In this document: in pieces, positions 32,299 through 40,553 of the stretch | Numbering within the stretch: the stretch's first letter is position 1 | Layout of the letters: each line of letters begins with the position of its first letter | NCBI GenBank assembly: GCA_045616685.1 | Contig: JAZLHF010000010.1 | Coordinates: 1 to 41,229, forward strand | Direction: 5' to 3' | Source: UBA1764 sp045616685 | Lineage (GTDB): Bacteria; Bacillota; Clostridia; Peptostreptococcales; Anaerovoracaceae | DNA length: 41,229 bases | The notes under the pieces: model-generated | Database searches by the model: none | What the model was told of the DNA's origin: nothing | What the model saw: the letters and a program-made list of their open reading frames with translations, nothing else | Program-made: the position numbers and the translations under genes

Positions 32299-33951
32299 AT
32301 GAAAATCAAGTTTTGCGGTGCAGCAACCGGAGTAACTGGAAGCTGCCATTTGGTAAGTACAACCGAACACAAGATTTTGCTGGACTGCGGCATGTTCCAA
32401 GGTGGCAAGGCTATGGAAGCTTTAAATCATGAAGATTTTCCATTCAATCCAGCTGAAATAGAATGTGTAGTTGTTTCTCATGCACATGTTGACCATTGCG
32501 GCAGATTGCCTTTGCTTGTTAAGAATGGTTTTAAAGGACCAATCTATGCGAGTGATGCAACTGCCGATTTACTTTCTGTTATGCTTTTCGATTCTGCTCA
32601 TATTCATGAACAAGATGCAGAGTGGCAATCAAAGAGAAATATGCGTGCAGGCAAGCCCGCAGTTGATCCTTTGTACACAACACACGACGTAGAAGATACT
32701 GTTGGATTGATTAAACCTGTTCGTTATGATCAACTTCTTGAACTTAATAATCAGATGAAAGTTGTTTTTAATGATGCGGGACATATTTTAGGAAGCGCAA
32801 TCATTGAACTTTTTTGCAAAGAAAACGGAGAAACAAGAAAGTTAGTATTCTCTGGAGATTTAGGAATGAACGGAAGGCCAATCCTTAATGATCCAAAGAT
32901 TATCCATAAAGCTGATTTTGTTGTTATGGAAACAACATACGGCAACAGACTTCATGAAGAAAACGCAACAAGCATTAGCAGGCTCTTGAGCATTGCAGTT
33001 GAGACCACTCAGCGTGGCGGAAACGTAGTAATTCCAAGCTTTGCGGTAGGAAGAACTCAAGAGCTTTTATATGAACTTAATAAAGTATATGACGGCACAG
33101 GGCCAATGCATGATGCTTTAAAAAATGTCCCTGTATATGTTGATAGCCCAATGGCTATTCGTGCTACAGAAATCTTTAGAGATAATGCTCAGGTATATGA
33201 CGAGGCGACTCGTGAATATATTCTTCATGGAGATCATCCATTAGATTTTAAAAACCTTACATTCTCTCAGACTTCGGAAGAGTCTCAGGCAATAAATGCT
33301 GATCCAAACCCGAAGATTATAATTTCTGCTTCTGGTATGTGTGATGCGGGGCGAATTCGTCACCATCTTAAGCACAATCTATGGAGTAAGAAGAATAGTA
33401 TAGTCTTTGTCGGATATCAAGCAGAAGGAACTTTGGGCCGTAGACTTATCGAAGGCGCTGATGCAGTAAGCTTATTCGGTGAAGAAATTAGCGTTGCTGC
33501 ACAGATTCACAATCTTGAAGGGTTTAGCGGACATGCTGATAGAGATTCCTTATTTGCTTGGCTTAGTGGTTTCGAAAAACAGCCTAAAAAGATTTTCTTA
33601 GTTCATGGCGAGCTCGATTCAAAGGAAGCATTTGCTGATTTTGTAAAGAAGAATCGTGGTTGGGACTGTGAAGTAGTTCATGGCTATGATGAATATGATT
33701 TAGAAACAGATGAAGCAACTTCTATTGAGAGTGCTGAATTTGCATTCGCAACTGATGAAGACGTAGACAGTCTTAGAATGAGAATTTCTGTAATGCATGA
33801 AGAGCTCGAAAAGATTTTATATAATACAAATCTTGCTGTCGGAGCAGAAATTTCTTCTGAAAGAATGTCCGAGCTAAAGAACATTCTTGCAGAATTAGAG
33901 AAAAATACCTTCAATCTCGGTGGCGCAATCACTAAGGAAGACAGGGCTTAG
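32299..33951 (+). CDS. MBL-fold/beta-CASP metallo-hydrolase (RNA nuclease-like)
   Basis: A 550-residue protein with the metallo-beta-lactamase motif HAHVDHCG (His61, His63, Asp65, His66), NDAGHILGSA, and FSGDLG. The beta-CASP insertion contains IPSFAVGRTQELLYEL and ASGMCDAGRIRHHL, and GFSGHADRD lies later. The pattern matches the YSH1/COG1236 group, thought to cut or trim RNA. A charged C-terminal helical tail (about 490-550) extends the usual 450-460 length. I choose ATG 32299, with GCGAGG upstream; a TTG at 32278 overlaps the end of tRNA-Gly and is unlikely. It is read from the tRNA transcript or a nearby promoter. Confidence 0.92.
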   Translation: MKIKFCGAATGVTGSCHLVSTTEHKILLDCGMFQGGKAMEALNHEDFPFNPAEIECVVVSHAHVDHCGRLPLLVKNGFKGPIYASDATADLLSVMLFDSAHIHEQDAEWQSKRNMRAGKPAVDPLYTTHDVEDTVGLIKPVRYDQLLELNNQMKVVFNDAGHILGSAIIELFCKENGETRKLVFSGDLGMNGRPILNDPKIIHKADFVVMETTYGNRLHEENATSISRLLSIAVETTQRGGNVVIPSFAVGRTQELLYELNKVYDGTGPMHDALKNVPVYVDSPMAIRATEIFRDNAQVYDEATREYILHGDHPLDFKNLTFSQTSEESQAINADPNPKIIISASGMCDAGRIRHHLKHNLWSKKNSIVFVGYQAEGTLGRRLIEGADAVSLFGEEISVAAQIHNLEGFSGHADRDSLFAWLSGFEKQPKKIFLVHGELDSKEAFADFVKKNRGWDCEVVHGYDEYDLETDEATSIESAEFAFATDEDVDSLRMRISVMHEELEKILYNTNLAVGAEISSERMSELKNILAELEKNTFNLGGAITKEDRA

Positions 33952-33984
33952 CAGATTTTACTCGCTTTTAATCAGTTTAAGAGA

Positions 33985-33990
33985 TAAAAT
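33985..33990 (+). promoter_or_regulatory. -10 box of rdgB
   Basis: TAAAAT at 33985-33990, 7 nt before the ATG (ACTATAA between). The -35 is poor, so confidence is moderate. Confidence 0.5.
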
Positions 33991-33997
33991 ACTATAA

Positions 33998-34594
33998 ATG
34001 GGAATAAAAATAATTATGGCTACCCAAAACAAGGGTAAGCTTGCAGAAATCAATGAGCTAGTAAAAGATTTTGACATTGAGATTAAATCAATGGCTGATG
34101 TTGGCTTGGCAGATTTAGATATCGTTGAAGACGGTACAACATGCCAAGAAAATTCTTTTATTAAAGCAAAGACTGTTATGCAGCTTACAGGTCTGCCAAC
34201 CATTGCTGATGACGCAGGTCTTTTTGTTGAAGCTTTAGACGGTGAGCCAGGAGTTTATTCTGCTCGTTATGCCGGAGACCACGGTGATGATGCGGCTAAT
34301 AGAAAAAAAGTGCTCGCTGAACTTGAAAAGCGAAATGCAAAGACTAAAGAAGAAAGAAAAGCATATTTCATTTGCGTAATCACACTTGTATATCCTGATG
34401 GCAAGAAAGAAGTTTGCGAAGGATATTGCTATGGCAGCATTGCTCCGGAAGAAAAAGGTGCTATGGGTTTTGGATATGACAGCATATTTATCCCAGATGG
34501 TTATGAAAAAACATTTGCAGAATTAGGCGTAGAAGTAAAGAATGAATTCAGCCATAGAGCCAAAGCTCTTGCGCAGTTGAAAACTAAATTATAA
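33998..34594 (+). CDS. rdgB: XTP/dITP diphosphatase (RdgB/HAM1 family)
   Basis: Hydrolyses deaminated purine nucleotides (ITP, XTP) to keep them out of DNA (198 residues). Typical marks: IIMATQNKGKLAEI, EDGTTCQENSFIKAK, IADDAGLFVEALDGEPGVYS, GAMGFGYDSIFIPDGY and FSHRAKALAQL. The start is ATG 33998, since the first strand begins with KIIMATQN; the ATG at 34016 would cut it. No ribosome binding site precedes it. The dac gene starts 3 nt after the stop. Confidence 0.96.
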   Translation: MGIKIIMATQNKGKLAEINELVKDFDIEIKSMADVGLADLDIVEDGTTCQENSFIKAKTVMQLTGLPTIADDAGLFVEALDGEPGVYSARYAGDHGDDAANRKKVLAELEKRNAKTKEERKAYFICVITLVYPDGKKEVCEGYCYGSIAPEEKGAMGFGYDSIFIPDGYEKTFAELGVEVKNEFSHRAKALAQLKTKL

Positions 34595-34597
34595 ATT

Positions 34598-35947
34598 ATG
34601 AAGAAAAGATTTTTAACATTATTATTAATAATTGCGATGCTGCTTTCAGCAGTACCAAGCTTTGCTATTAGTGCAGAACCTGATCTTGTTGCAGAATCGG
34701 CTCTGCTAATTGACATGTCTACAGGAACGGTGCTTTTAGAAAAGAACGCTGATGCAAAGATGTATCCAGCAAGCATGACAAAGATGATGACTTGCATCCT
34801 TGCTCTTGAGAACCTGGATCTTTCAGAATACATCACAGCTAATGGAGCAGATCTTAACGGAATCACAGGTGATAAAATTGGTCTGTACGCCGGAGAAGAA
34901 ATCAACACTGGTACTTTAATAAGCGCCATGATGGTTATCTCTGGAAACGATGCTGCAGTTGTTCTTGCAACAAAGGCGGCAGGAACTGTCGAGGCATTTG
35001 CCGATATGATGAATGCAAAGGCTGCCGAAATCGGCCTTGAAAATACACATTTCGTAAATCCAAACGGACTTCACGATGAAAATCAATACACAACAGCAAA
35101 AGATATGGCAAAGCTTGCAACATACTGCATGCAGAACGAAGTCTTTGCGAGAATTGTTGCAAGAACCGAATTTACAATTCCTGTAACAAACAAAACTTCT
35201 GAAAGATACTTTAAGACAACAAATGCTCTTCTTGCTGATGGCAACTATAAATATGAAGGATGCATCGGTATTAAGACAGGAAGCACAGCAGCTGCTGGTG
35301 AATGCTTGACTGCTGCCGCAACTCGCGGAGACACAACTCTTCTTTCAGTTGTAATGAAGAGTGAAGGGGATGCAAGATTTACAGATACAATTGCACTCTT
35401 TGATTGGGGCTTTGAAAACTTTAAGACAGTAAGTGTTAGTGCTCCTGCTGAAATTCCTGAAAGTGTTAAGGTAAAGGGCGGTAAAGCAAAGACAGTTGCA
35501 ATTGAAGTTCCTTCAGCAAGCAATCTCGCAACAGTTTCTAATGATGTTAATGCAAGCACACTCGATACAAAGATTGTCATTAATGATAAAGTTGAGGCTC
35601 CGGTTGCTGTTGGCGACGTGGTCGGCAAGCTTCAGATTTTAGACGGAAAAACTGTTGTTTCTGAATATGATATTACTGCAAAAGAAGCTGTTGAGGCTAA
35701 GGGCGGAATCGATTGGCACTTCCCAGATTTAGGCGGAAGCTTGTTCATGAAGATTTTGGTTATCATGCTCATCATATTATTGGCATTAGTATTAATTGTT
35801 GGTATATATATTCTTTACGATCGAAAAAAGACCGAGAAACGTAAAGCCGCTCGCGCAGCTCGCCGTGCTCAGCTTGAATCTCAGGAATCTCAATTGAGAA
35901 AAGAGTGGGAAAAAACTTATCACGGTCGTTCAAAAGATGAACTTTAA
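34598..35947 (+). CDS. D-alanyl-D-alanine carboxypeptidase (peptidase S11)
   Basis: A penicillin-binding D,D-carboxypeptidase that trims peptidoglycan stem peptides (449 residues). A signal peptide (1-26) is followed by the three active-site motifs: SMTK (Ser59, Lys62), SGN (115-117) and KTG (226-228). A beta-rich domain follows, then a C-terminal membrane helix (about 380-405) with a basic cytoplasmic tail, a DacF-like topology. It follows rdgB by 3 nt with no clear ribosome binding site. The 3' end overlaps the UvrC gene by 11 nt. Confidence 0.93.
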   Translation: MKKRFLTLLLIIAMLLSAVPSFAISAEPDLVAESALLIDMSTGTVLLEKNADAKMYPASMTKMMTCILALENLDLSEYITANGADLNGITGDKIGLYAGEEINTGTLISAMMVISGNDAAVVLATKAAGTVEAFADMMNAKAAEIGLENTHFVNPNGLHDENQYTTAKDMAKLATYCMQNEVFARIVARTEFTIPVTNKTSERYFKTTNALLADGNYKYEGCIGIKTGSTAAAGECLTAAATRGDTTLLSVVMKSEGDARFTDTIALFDWGFENFKTVSVSAPAEIPESVKVKGGKAKTVAIEVPSASNLATVSNDVNASTLDTKIVINDKVEAPVAVGDVVGKLQILDGKTVVSEYDITAKEAVEAKGGIDWHFPDLGGSLFMKILVIMLIILLALVLIVGIYILYDRKKTEKRKAARAARRAQLESQESQLRKEWEKTYHGRSKDEL

Positions 35948-37394
35948 TATCCAAGAAGAATTAAAAAAGTTACCTGACTGCCCCGGAGTCTATATTCATA
36001 AAGACAAGACGGGGCAGATTATTTATGTAGGGAAAGCTGTTTCGCTTAGGCGAAGAGTAAGACAGTATTTCCAGTCTCCAAAGAATCAACCCGAAAAAGT
36101 TCGCAAGATGGTAGAGCATATCGAAAAATTCGAGTATGTCACTTGCGCAAGCGAAGTTGATGCTTTGATTTTGGAATGTCGACTTATAAAACAGTATCAT
36201 CCTAAATACAATATTCTTCTTAGAGATGATAAAACTTATCCATATATCAAAGTGACAGTTCAAGATGATTATCCAATTATCATTAAAACGAGGAGGCTCT
36301 TAAAAGACGGAGCTCGTTACTTTGGGCCATACCCATTCGTAGCTTATTTGGATATGGTTATCGATCTTTTAAATTTAACCTACAAACTTAAAAGATGTAG
36401 GCAGACAGAATTTTCTGCAAATCATAAGGCATGTCTTAACTATCATATTGATAGATGCGATGCTGTGTGCCTTAAGCGCGTAAGCAAGGAAGAATATAAA
36501 AAGAGAATTGATAAGGCGATAGCTTTTTTAGATGGTGACGATGCTGAAATTTTAGAAATGCTTTCAGCTTCAATGCAGAACTGCTCTGATAATATGGACT
36601 ATGAGCAGGCTGCGGCATATAGAGATTATATCGAGGCTGTGGAAGAGATTCAGGGCATGCTTAGAGACCTTAAGCATTACCAAGATCCGCACATCATTCA
36701 ACTTAATCAGAAACAAAAGCAGGTTGGAATCAAGGATGGATTTGTTCATGTCTTTGGAAAAGATATGGCAGAAGAAATCCATAGAATCGAAAGCTTTGAT
36801 ATATCGCATATTGGTGGCATCGATGCCGTAGGTGCAATGGTTGTCTTTAGAGATGGTCATCCTGATAAGACTGCATATCGAAGATATAAACTTCATCAGG
36901 GCAACAATGACTTTGCTAATATGCAGGAAGTATTAACAAGAAGGCTTACCGGTGGCGATGAACTTCCAGATTTAATTCTTATGGATGGTGGCGAACCACA
37001 GGTTAATGCAGCGCTCGAGGTGCTAAGAGAATTAAATCTTAGTCAGATTCCAGTTGCAGGTCTTGTTAAAGATGATAGACATAGAACTAAAGATATTCTG
37101 TTTAGCGGACAGAAGATTAATTTGCGAGACTATCCAGATCTTTATGCATACTGTGGCAGTATTCAAGAAGAAGTACATAGATTTGCCATTGCATATCATC
37201 ACAGCGTAAGAGGGAAGAATATGCTTAAATCTGAACTTGACACTGTTCCTGGTATTGGTGAAAAACGTAAGATTGCACTTCTTAGAAAATTTGGTAGTAT
37301 TGATAAGATAAAAGGTGCTACAATAGATGAGCTTGCTGCTGTCCCTGGGATGTCCCAAAAAGCGGCTGAAAATATAAAGGAGATCTTAAAATGA
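35937..37394 (+). CDS. uvrC: UvrC-like excinuclease subunit, internally shortened
   Basis: Nucleotide-excision repair nuclease homologue of 485 residues; full-length UvrC is about 600. The GIY-YIG domain (GVYIHKDKTGQIIYVGKA, 17-34), four cysteines placed as in the Fe-S cluster (C154, C166, C174, C178), the UVR motif (about 205-240), the RNase-H-like nuclease (FDISH with D288, LILMDGG with D350, HRFAIAYHH 414-422) and the tandem HhH end are all present. About 110 residues normally between UVR and FDISH are missing, with no frameshift. No ribosome binding site is obvious; it may be coupled to the preceding gene. Confidence 0.9.
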   Translation: MNFNIQEELKKLPDCPGVYIHKDKTGQIIYVGKAVSLRRRVRQYFQSPKNQPEKVRKMVEHIEKFEYVTCASEVDALILECRLIKQYHPKYNILLRDDKTYPYIKVTVQDDYPIIIKTRRLLKDGARYFGPYPFVAYLDMVIDLLNLTYKLKRCRQTEFSANHKACLNYHIDRCDAVCLKRVSKEEYKKRIDKAIAFLDGDDAEILEMLSASMQNCSDNMDYEQAAAYRDYIEAVEEIQGMLRDLKHYQDPHIIQLNQKQKQVGIKDGFVHVFGKDMAEEIHRIESFDISHIGGIDAVGAMVVFRDGHPDKTAYRRYKLHQGNNDFANMQEVLTRRLTGGDELPDLILMDGGEPQVNAALEVLRELNLSQIPVAGLVKDDRHRTKDILFSGQKINLRDYPDLYAYCGSIQEEVHRFAIAYHHSVRGKNMLKSELDTVPGIGEKRKIALLRKFGSIDKIKGATIDELAAVPGMSQKAAENIKEILK

Positions 37395-38446
37395 AAAAGA
37401 TTATAAGCGTTTTACTTGTATGCATTATGATTCTTGCCCTCGCTGCTTGTGGCAAAGAAGCTGTTCTTTCAGCATATAGCCAGGGCCTTAATGAAGACGG
37501 ATTATATAATTTAAAGGCAAGTGATTATATTGCTTTGCCAGAGCTTGAGGGAATCGAAATTTCTGCATCTGAAAAAGTTGCTGATGAAAGTTCAATCCAA
37601 TCACAGATTAATTCTTTGCTTTCATCATATAAAACAGTAAATCAAATTACTGACAGAGCAATCGCTGATGGGGATTCCGTAAACATTGATTATTCAGGTT
37701 CAATCGATGGAGTTCAGTTTGATGGCGGTACAGCAACAGGTCAGTCTGTTATTGCGGGCGCTCAAAACTTTATCGATGACTTTCTTACTCAGATTATTGG
37801 ACATAAGGCTGGCGAAACATTTGATGTAAATGTTACATTCCCAGATACTTATTCAAATAACCCAGACCTTGCTGGAAAGGATGCGGTATTTGTAGTAACA
37901 ATTAACTACATTGAAGAGACAGTATATCCAGAGCTTACTGATGAATTCGTTGCAGAAAACTTTGGAGATTCAGGTTTTAATACGGTAGCAGACATAAGAG
38001 AATATTTTGCCGAATCTATTGTTGAAACTCAGGTTACAACATGGGTTGAAAATTATCTCTTTGAAAATTCAACTTGCAGCAGCATTCCTGATGAAGTTTT
38101 AAATCATCAGAAGAGCTGCACAAAAGCAAGCTTAGATGACAATGCAGCATATTATGGAGTTGATTTATCAACGTTGCTTCAGGTCGAAGGCTTTGAAAGC
38201 GCTGATCAGATGATAGAAACTTATATTGATGATGTGAAGAACATGGCTATCACTGCATTAATGTTTCAGGCAGCTGCTGAACAGCTCAACATTAAAGTAA
38301 CAAAAGGTGATATTGCTGATTACTTCACCCGCAAAACAGGAACAAGCGATTATTCTTCATCAGAAGAACACTATGGCTTGCCATATCTTAAGCTTATGGT
38401 TATGAACGATAAGGTAGTTCAGTATGTAGTTGATCATTCTAAGTAA
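37391..38446 (+). CDS. Lipoprotein trigger-factor-like peptidyl-prolyl isomerase
   Basis: A 351-residue exported foldase. The lipoprotein signal MKKIISVLLVCIMILALAAC has Cys20. An FKBP domain (about 85-180: GDSVNIDYSGSIDGVQFDGG, GHKAGETFDVNVTFPDTY, GKDAVFVVTINYI) is followed by a helical region resembling the trigger factor C-terminal chaperone arm (about 185-345). Cytosolic trigger factor has an N-terminal ribosome-binding domain; here it is replaced by the lipoprotein signal, so it acts outside the membrane. The start overlaps the uvrC stop (ATGA), with AAAGGAG upstream. Confidence 0.88.
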   Translation: MKKIISVLLVCIMILALAACGKEAVLSAYSQGLNEDGLYNLKASDYIALPELEGIEISASEKVADESSIQSQINSLLSSYKTVNQITDRAIADGDSVNIDYSGSIDGVQFDGGTATGQSVIAGAQNFIDDFLTQIIGHKAGETFDVNVTFPDTYSNNPDLAGKDAVFVVTINYIEETVYPELTDEFVAENFGDSGFNTVADIREYFAESIVETQVTTWVENYLFENSTCSSIPDEVLNHQKSCTKASLDDNAAYYGVDLSTLLQVEGFESADQMIETYIDDVKNMAITALMFQAAAEQLNIKVTKGDIADYFTRKTGTSDYSSSEEHYGLPYLKLMVMNDKVVQYVVDHSK

Positions 38447-38458
38447 TTTTGGCAAATT

Positions 38459-38490
38459 AAAACTCCGGACAAATGTCCGGAGTTTTTTAT
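38459..38490. terminator. Bidirectional terminator
   Basis: AACTCCGGACA (38461-38471) and TGTCCGGAGTT (38474-38484), T-run on the plus strand and T-rich on the minus strand. It lies between the foldase gene (+) and the DUF1292 gene (-). Confidence 0.9.
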
Positions 38491-38498
38491 GTTTTAAA

Positions 38499-38780
38499 TT
38501 ATTCTTCTGCAACGAGTCTGTCAAATTCTGCAGCAGCTGCTTCGAATTCTGCATCGTCTTCGATGTCGATAAGATCAAATTCTTCTTCGCTGATTTCTTT
38601 GTATCCATAGATGAACACATCATCTGTACCATCATCTGGAAGAAGTGCGATATATTCTTTGCTATTAAAATCAAAGATACCCATAATTTCGCATTCAATT
38701 ACCTTGCCGTCGTCAAACTCAAGAGTAATATATTCAGGTTCATCTTCATAAATAGCATCTTTTTCGTTAATATCTGCCAT
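38499..38780 (-). CDS. DUF1292 domain protein
   Basis: A 93-residue very acidic cytosolic protein. ITLEFDDGKVIECEIMGIFD then KEYIALLPDD matches the DUF1292 (YrzB) family, whose function is not known. The acidic C-terminal tail (FEAAAAEFDRLVAEE) is typical. AAAGGA precedes the ATG. It stands alone, divergent from the permease gene. Confidence 0.9.
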   Translation of the reverse strand: MADINEKDAIYEDEPEYITLEFDDGKVIECEIMGIFDFNSKEYIALLPDDGTDDVFIYGYKEISEEEFDLIDIEDDAEFEAAAAEFDRLVAEE

Positions 38781-38821
38781 AGTTGTAATCCTTTCGTTTA
38801 ATTAAATCTAACTACACTATT

Positions 38822-38827
38822 ATTTTA
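38822..38827 (-). promoter_or_regulatory. Extended -10 promoter of the DUF1292 gene
   Basis: On the minus strand, TGG then TAAAAT (38827-38822). The -35 zone overlaps a palindrome at 38836-38856. Confidence 0.55.
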
Positions 38828-38835
38828 CCATAGTT

Positions 38836-38856
38836 TTAGGGTAAAAAATACCCTAA
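38836..38856. repeat. Palindrome in the divergent promoter region
   Basis: TTAGGGTA, five A, TACCCTAA: a perfect 8-bp inverted repeat between the DUF1292 and permease promoters; a possible operator. Confidence 0.6.
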
Positions 38857-38869
38857 GTATTGTGTACTT

Positions 38870-38891
38870 TACCACTATATGGTGGTATAAT
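38870..38891 (+). promoter_or_regulatory. Permease promoter with overlapping inverted repeat
   Basis: TACCAC (38870-38875) and GTGGTA (38882-38887) form an inverted repeat that overlaps the extended -10 TGG-TATAAT (38886-38891). A regulator bound there would block the promoter. The -35 is weak. Confidence 0.5.
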
Positions 38892-38927
38892 AAAGGATAT
38901 TTTATTTGATTTATTGAGGTATATTTT

Positions 38928-40355
38928 ATGAAAAATCAAGGAATGGAAAAGAGATACGGTCTGGGCACAGCTTTGGCTATGGTAATTGGTACCGTAATTG
39001 GCTCTGGTGTATTCATCAAGGGCGGTAAGCTTCTTGCTAAAACTGGTGGCGATCTTAAGACTGGTCTTTTAGCTATTTTATGCTGCGGTATAATTTGTAT
39101 TGTTTGCTCATTAGTATTCGCAGAATTAAGCTCAAAGTATAACAAGGTTAGCGGGCTTGTAGACTATGCAGAAGTTGCACTTGGATCAAAATATGCTTAT
39201 TACGTAGGTTGGTTCCAGACGGCAATTTATACACCTTCACTTTGCGCGATTCTTGCATTCTTCTCGGGCTTATTCTTCTGCAACATGTTTGGTATCAGAA
39301 CAGTAGACCTTAACAATGGATGCTTTTCTGCAGAAATGCTTGGTGCAGGGGCTGCTTTCCTTATGATTGGATACGGTGTAAACATTCTTTCACCGAAGCT
39401 TGGCGGAAGACTTCAGATTTCTATGACTGTTATCAAACTCATCCCTCTTATTATCATGGGTGTTGCTGGTACAATCATAGGACTTAAGAGCGGTAATTCA
39501 CAGACAGTATTAAACTTCATAAATACTCCAGATTACGTTCCTGTTGAAAACGGATTTTTCTCTGCTGTTGTAGGATTCGCATTCGCATTTGAAGGATGGG
39601 TTCTTGCAACAACAATTAATTCCGAATTAAAAGAGCCGCAAAAGACTCTTCCAAAGGCTCTTATCGGCGGAGCATTCTTTGTTGTAATAATTTATATCCT
39701 TTATATGTTCTCAATGAGTTCAATCGGCAGCGTTTCTGATATTCTTGGAACATGGCCTCTTGGACAGGATCTTGCTAAGATGGCATTTACTCCAATCTTA
39801 GGTGAGGCTGTTAGCAGATTCTTTGAAGCTTGCATCGTCGTTTCTTGCCTTGGCACAATGAATGGTCTTATCATGGCAAATTGCAGAAGCCAGTACGCAA
39901 TCGCTTCTCGTGGCATGGGCCTTCAGGCTGATTGGTTTGGCAACATTGATGCACAAAACAACTTCCCAATTAAGTCTGCTATCTTTGGTATGATTTTCTC
40001 AGCATTCTGGTATGGATGGGACATTATCATGTATTGGAATGGTCCAGACTTCATGGGATCAACACACGGAAATATGTTCTTTGGATACGAGCCAGATGAA
40101 GTTTGTATCGTAAATCTTTATGCAATGTACATCCCAATGTTCATCGCACTGATTGTAAAGAATAAGGACTTTAACTTTGTAAAGAGATTCGTACTTCCAA
40201 TTCTCGGAATCGGATGTTGCTTCTTCATGATCTACTGTTGTTGGAGAGGTTGGGGAACACAAGCTTGTCTTGGCTACATCGTAATGTTCGTCGTTGTTAT
40301 GGCATTTGGTCGTTTCTTCATGCATCCAGAGCGAGCAGTTAGAACGCTTGAATGA
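38928..40355 (+). CDS. APC-superfamily amino acid permease
   Basis: A 475-residue transporter with about 12 helices. The N-terminal YGLGTALAMVIGTVIGSGVFIKGG is the APC helix 1 signature (cited in part as VIGTVIGSGVFIKGG), and FAFEGWVLATTINSELKEPQ is the conserved helix 6 region. The substrate is an amino acid or amine, not fixed by sequence. ATG 38928 has GAGGT upstream; a later ATG at 38943 is possible. Its promoter overlaps an inverted repeat and a strong terminator follows, so it is a single-gene unit. Confidence 0.93.
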   Translation: MKNQGMEKRYGLGTALAMVIGTVIGSGVFIKGGKLLAKTGGDLKTGLLAILCCGIICIVCSLVFAELSSKYNKVSGLVDYAEVALGSKYAYYVGWFQTAIYTPSLCAILAFFSGLFFCNMFGIRTVDLNNGCFSAEMLGAGAAFLMIGYGVNILSPKLGGRLQISMTVIKLIPLIIMGVAGTIIGLKSGNSQTVLNFINTPDYVPVENGFFSAVVGFAFAFEGWVLATTINSELKEPQKTLPKALIGGAFFVVIIYILYMFSMSSIGSVSDILGTWPLGQDLAKMAFTPILGEAVSRFFEACIVVSCLGTMNGLIMANCRSQYAIASRGMGLQADWFGNIDAQNNFPIKSAIFGMIFSAFWYGWDIIMYWNGPDFMGSTHGNMFFGYEPDEVCIVNLYAMYIPMFIALIVKNKDFNFVKRFVLPILGIGCCFFMIYCCWRGWGTQACLGYIVMFVVVMAFGRFFMHPERAVRTLE

Positions 40356-40379
40356 CCTTGACTTGCATATGACTTTGGA

Positions 40380-40406
40380 GGGCTTGCAATAGCAAGCCCT
40401 TTTATT
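40380..40406 (+). terminator. Terminator of the permease gene
   Basis: GGGCTTGC (40380-40387), AATA loop, GCAAGCCC (40392-40399), then TTTTATT. Its TTGCAA may also serve as -35 of the following tRNA gene (TATAAT at 40408-40413, spacer 18). Confidence 0.9.
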
Positions 40407-40424
40407 GTATAATTTTACGGATGT

Positions 40425-40511
40425 GCAGATATGGCGGAATTGGCAGACGCGCACGGTTCAGGTCCGTGTGAATTCATTTTCATGCAGGTTCAACTCCTGT
40501 TATCTGCACCA
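40425..40511 (+). tRNA. tRNA-Leu (anticodon CAG)
   Basis: Acceptor GCAGATA pairs with TATCTGC, CCA encoded at 40509-40511. Anticodon stem CACGG/CCGTG with loop TTCAGGT gives CAG (reads CTG). A long variable arm marks a class II tRNA, and T arm GCAGG-TTCAACT-CCTGT is intact. Confidence 0.96.
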
Positions 40512-40519
40512 TGTAAAAG

Positions 40520-40553
40520 ACCTCTTTTGTCTACCGGGCAAAAGGGGTTTTTT
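40520..40553 (+). terminator. Terminator of tRNA-Leu
   Basis: ACCTCTTTTGTC (40520-40531) pairs with GGCAAAAGGGGT (40537-40548) with two wobbles, then six T (40548-40553). Confidence 0.85.

Noticed and set aside
601..40000. Many long antisense frames opposite ribosomal and transport genes
   Set aside because: They lack binding sites and recognisable products and mirror the codon bias of the genes on the other strand.
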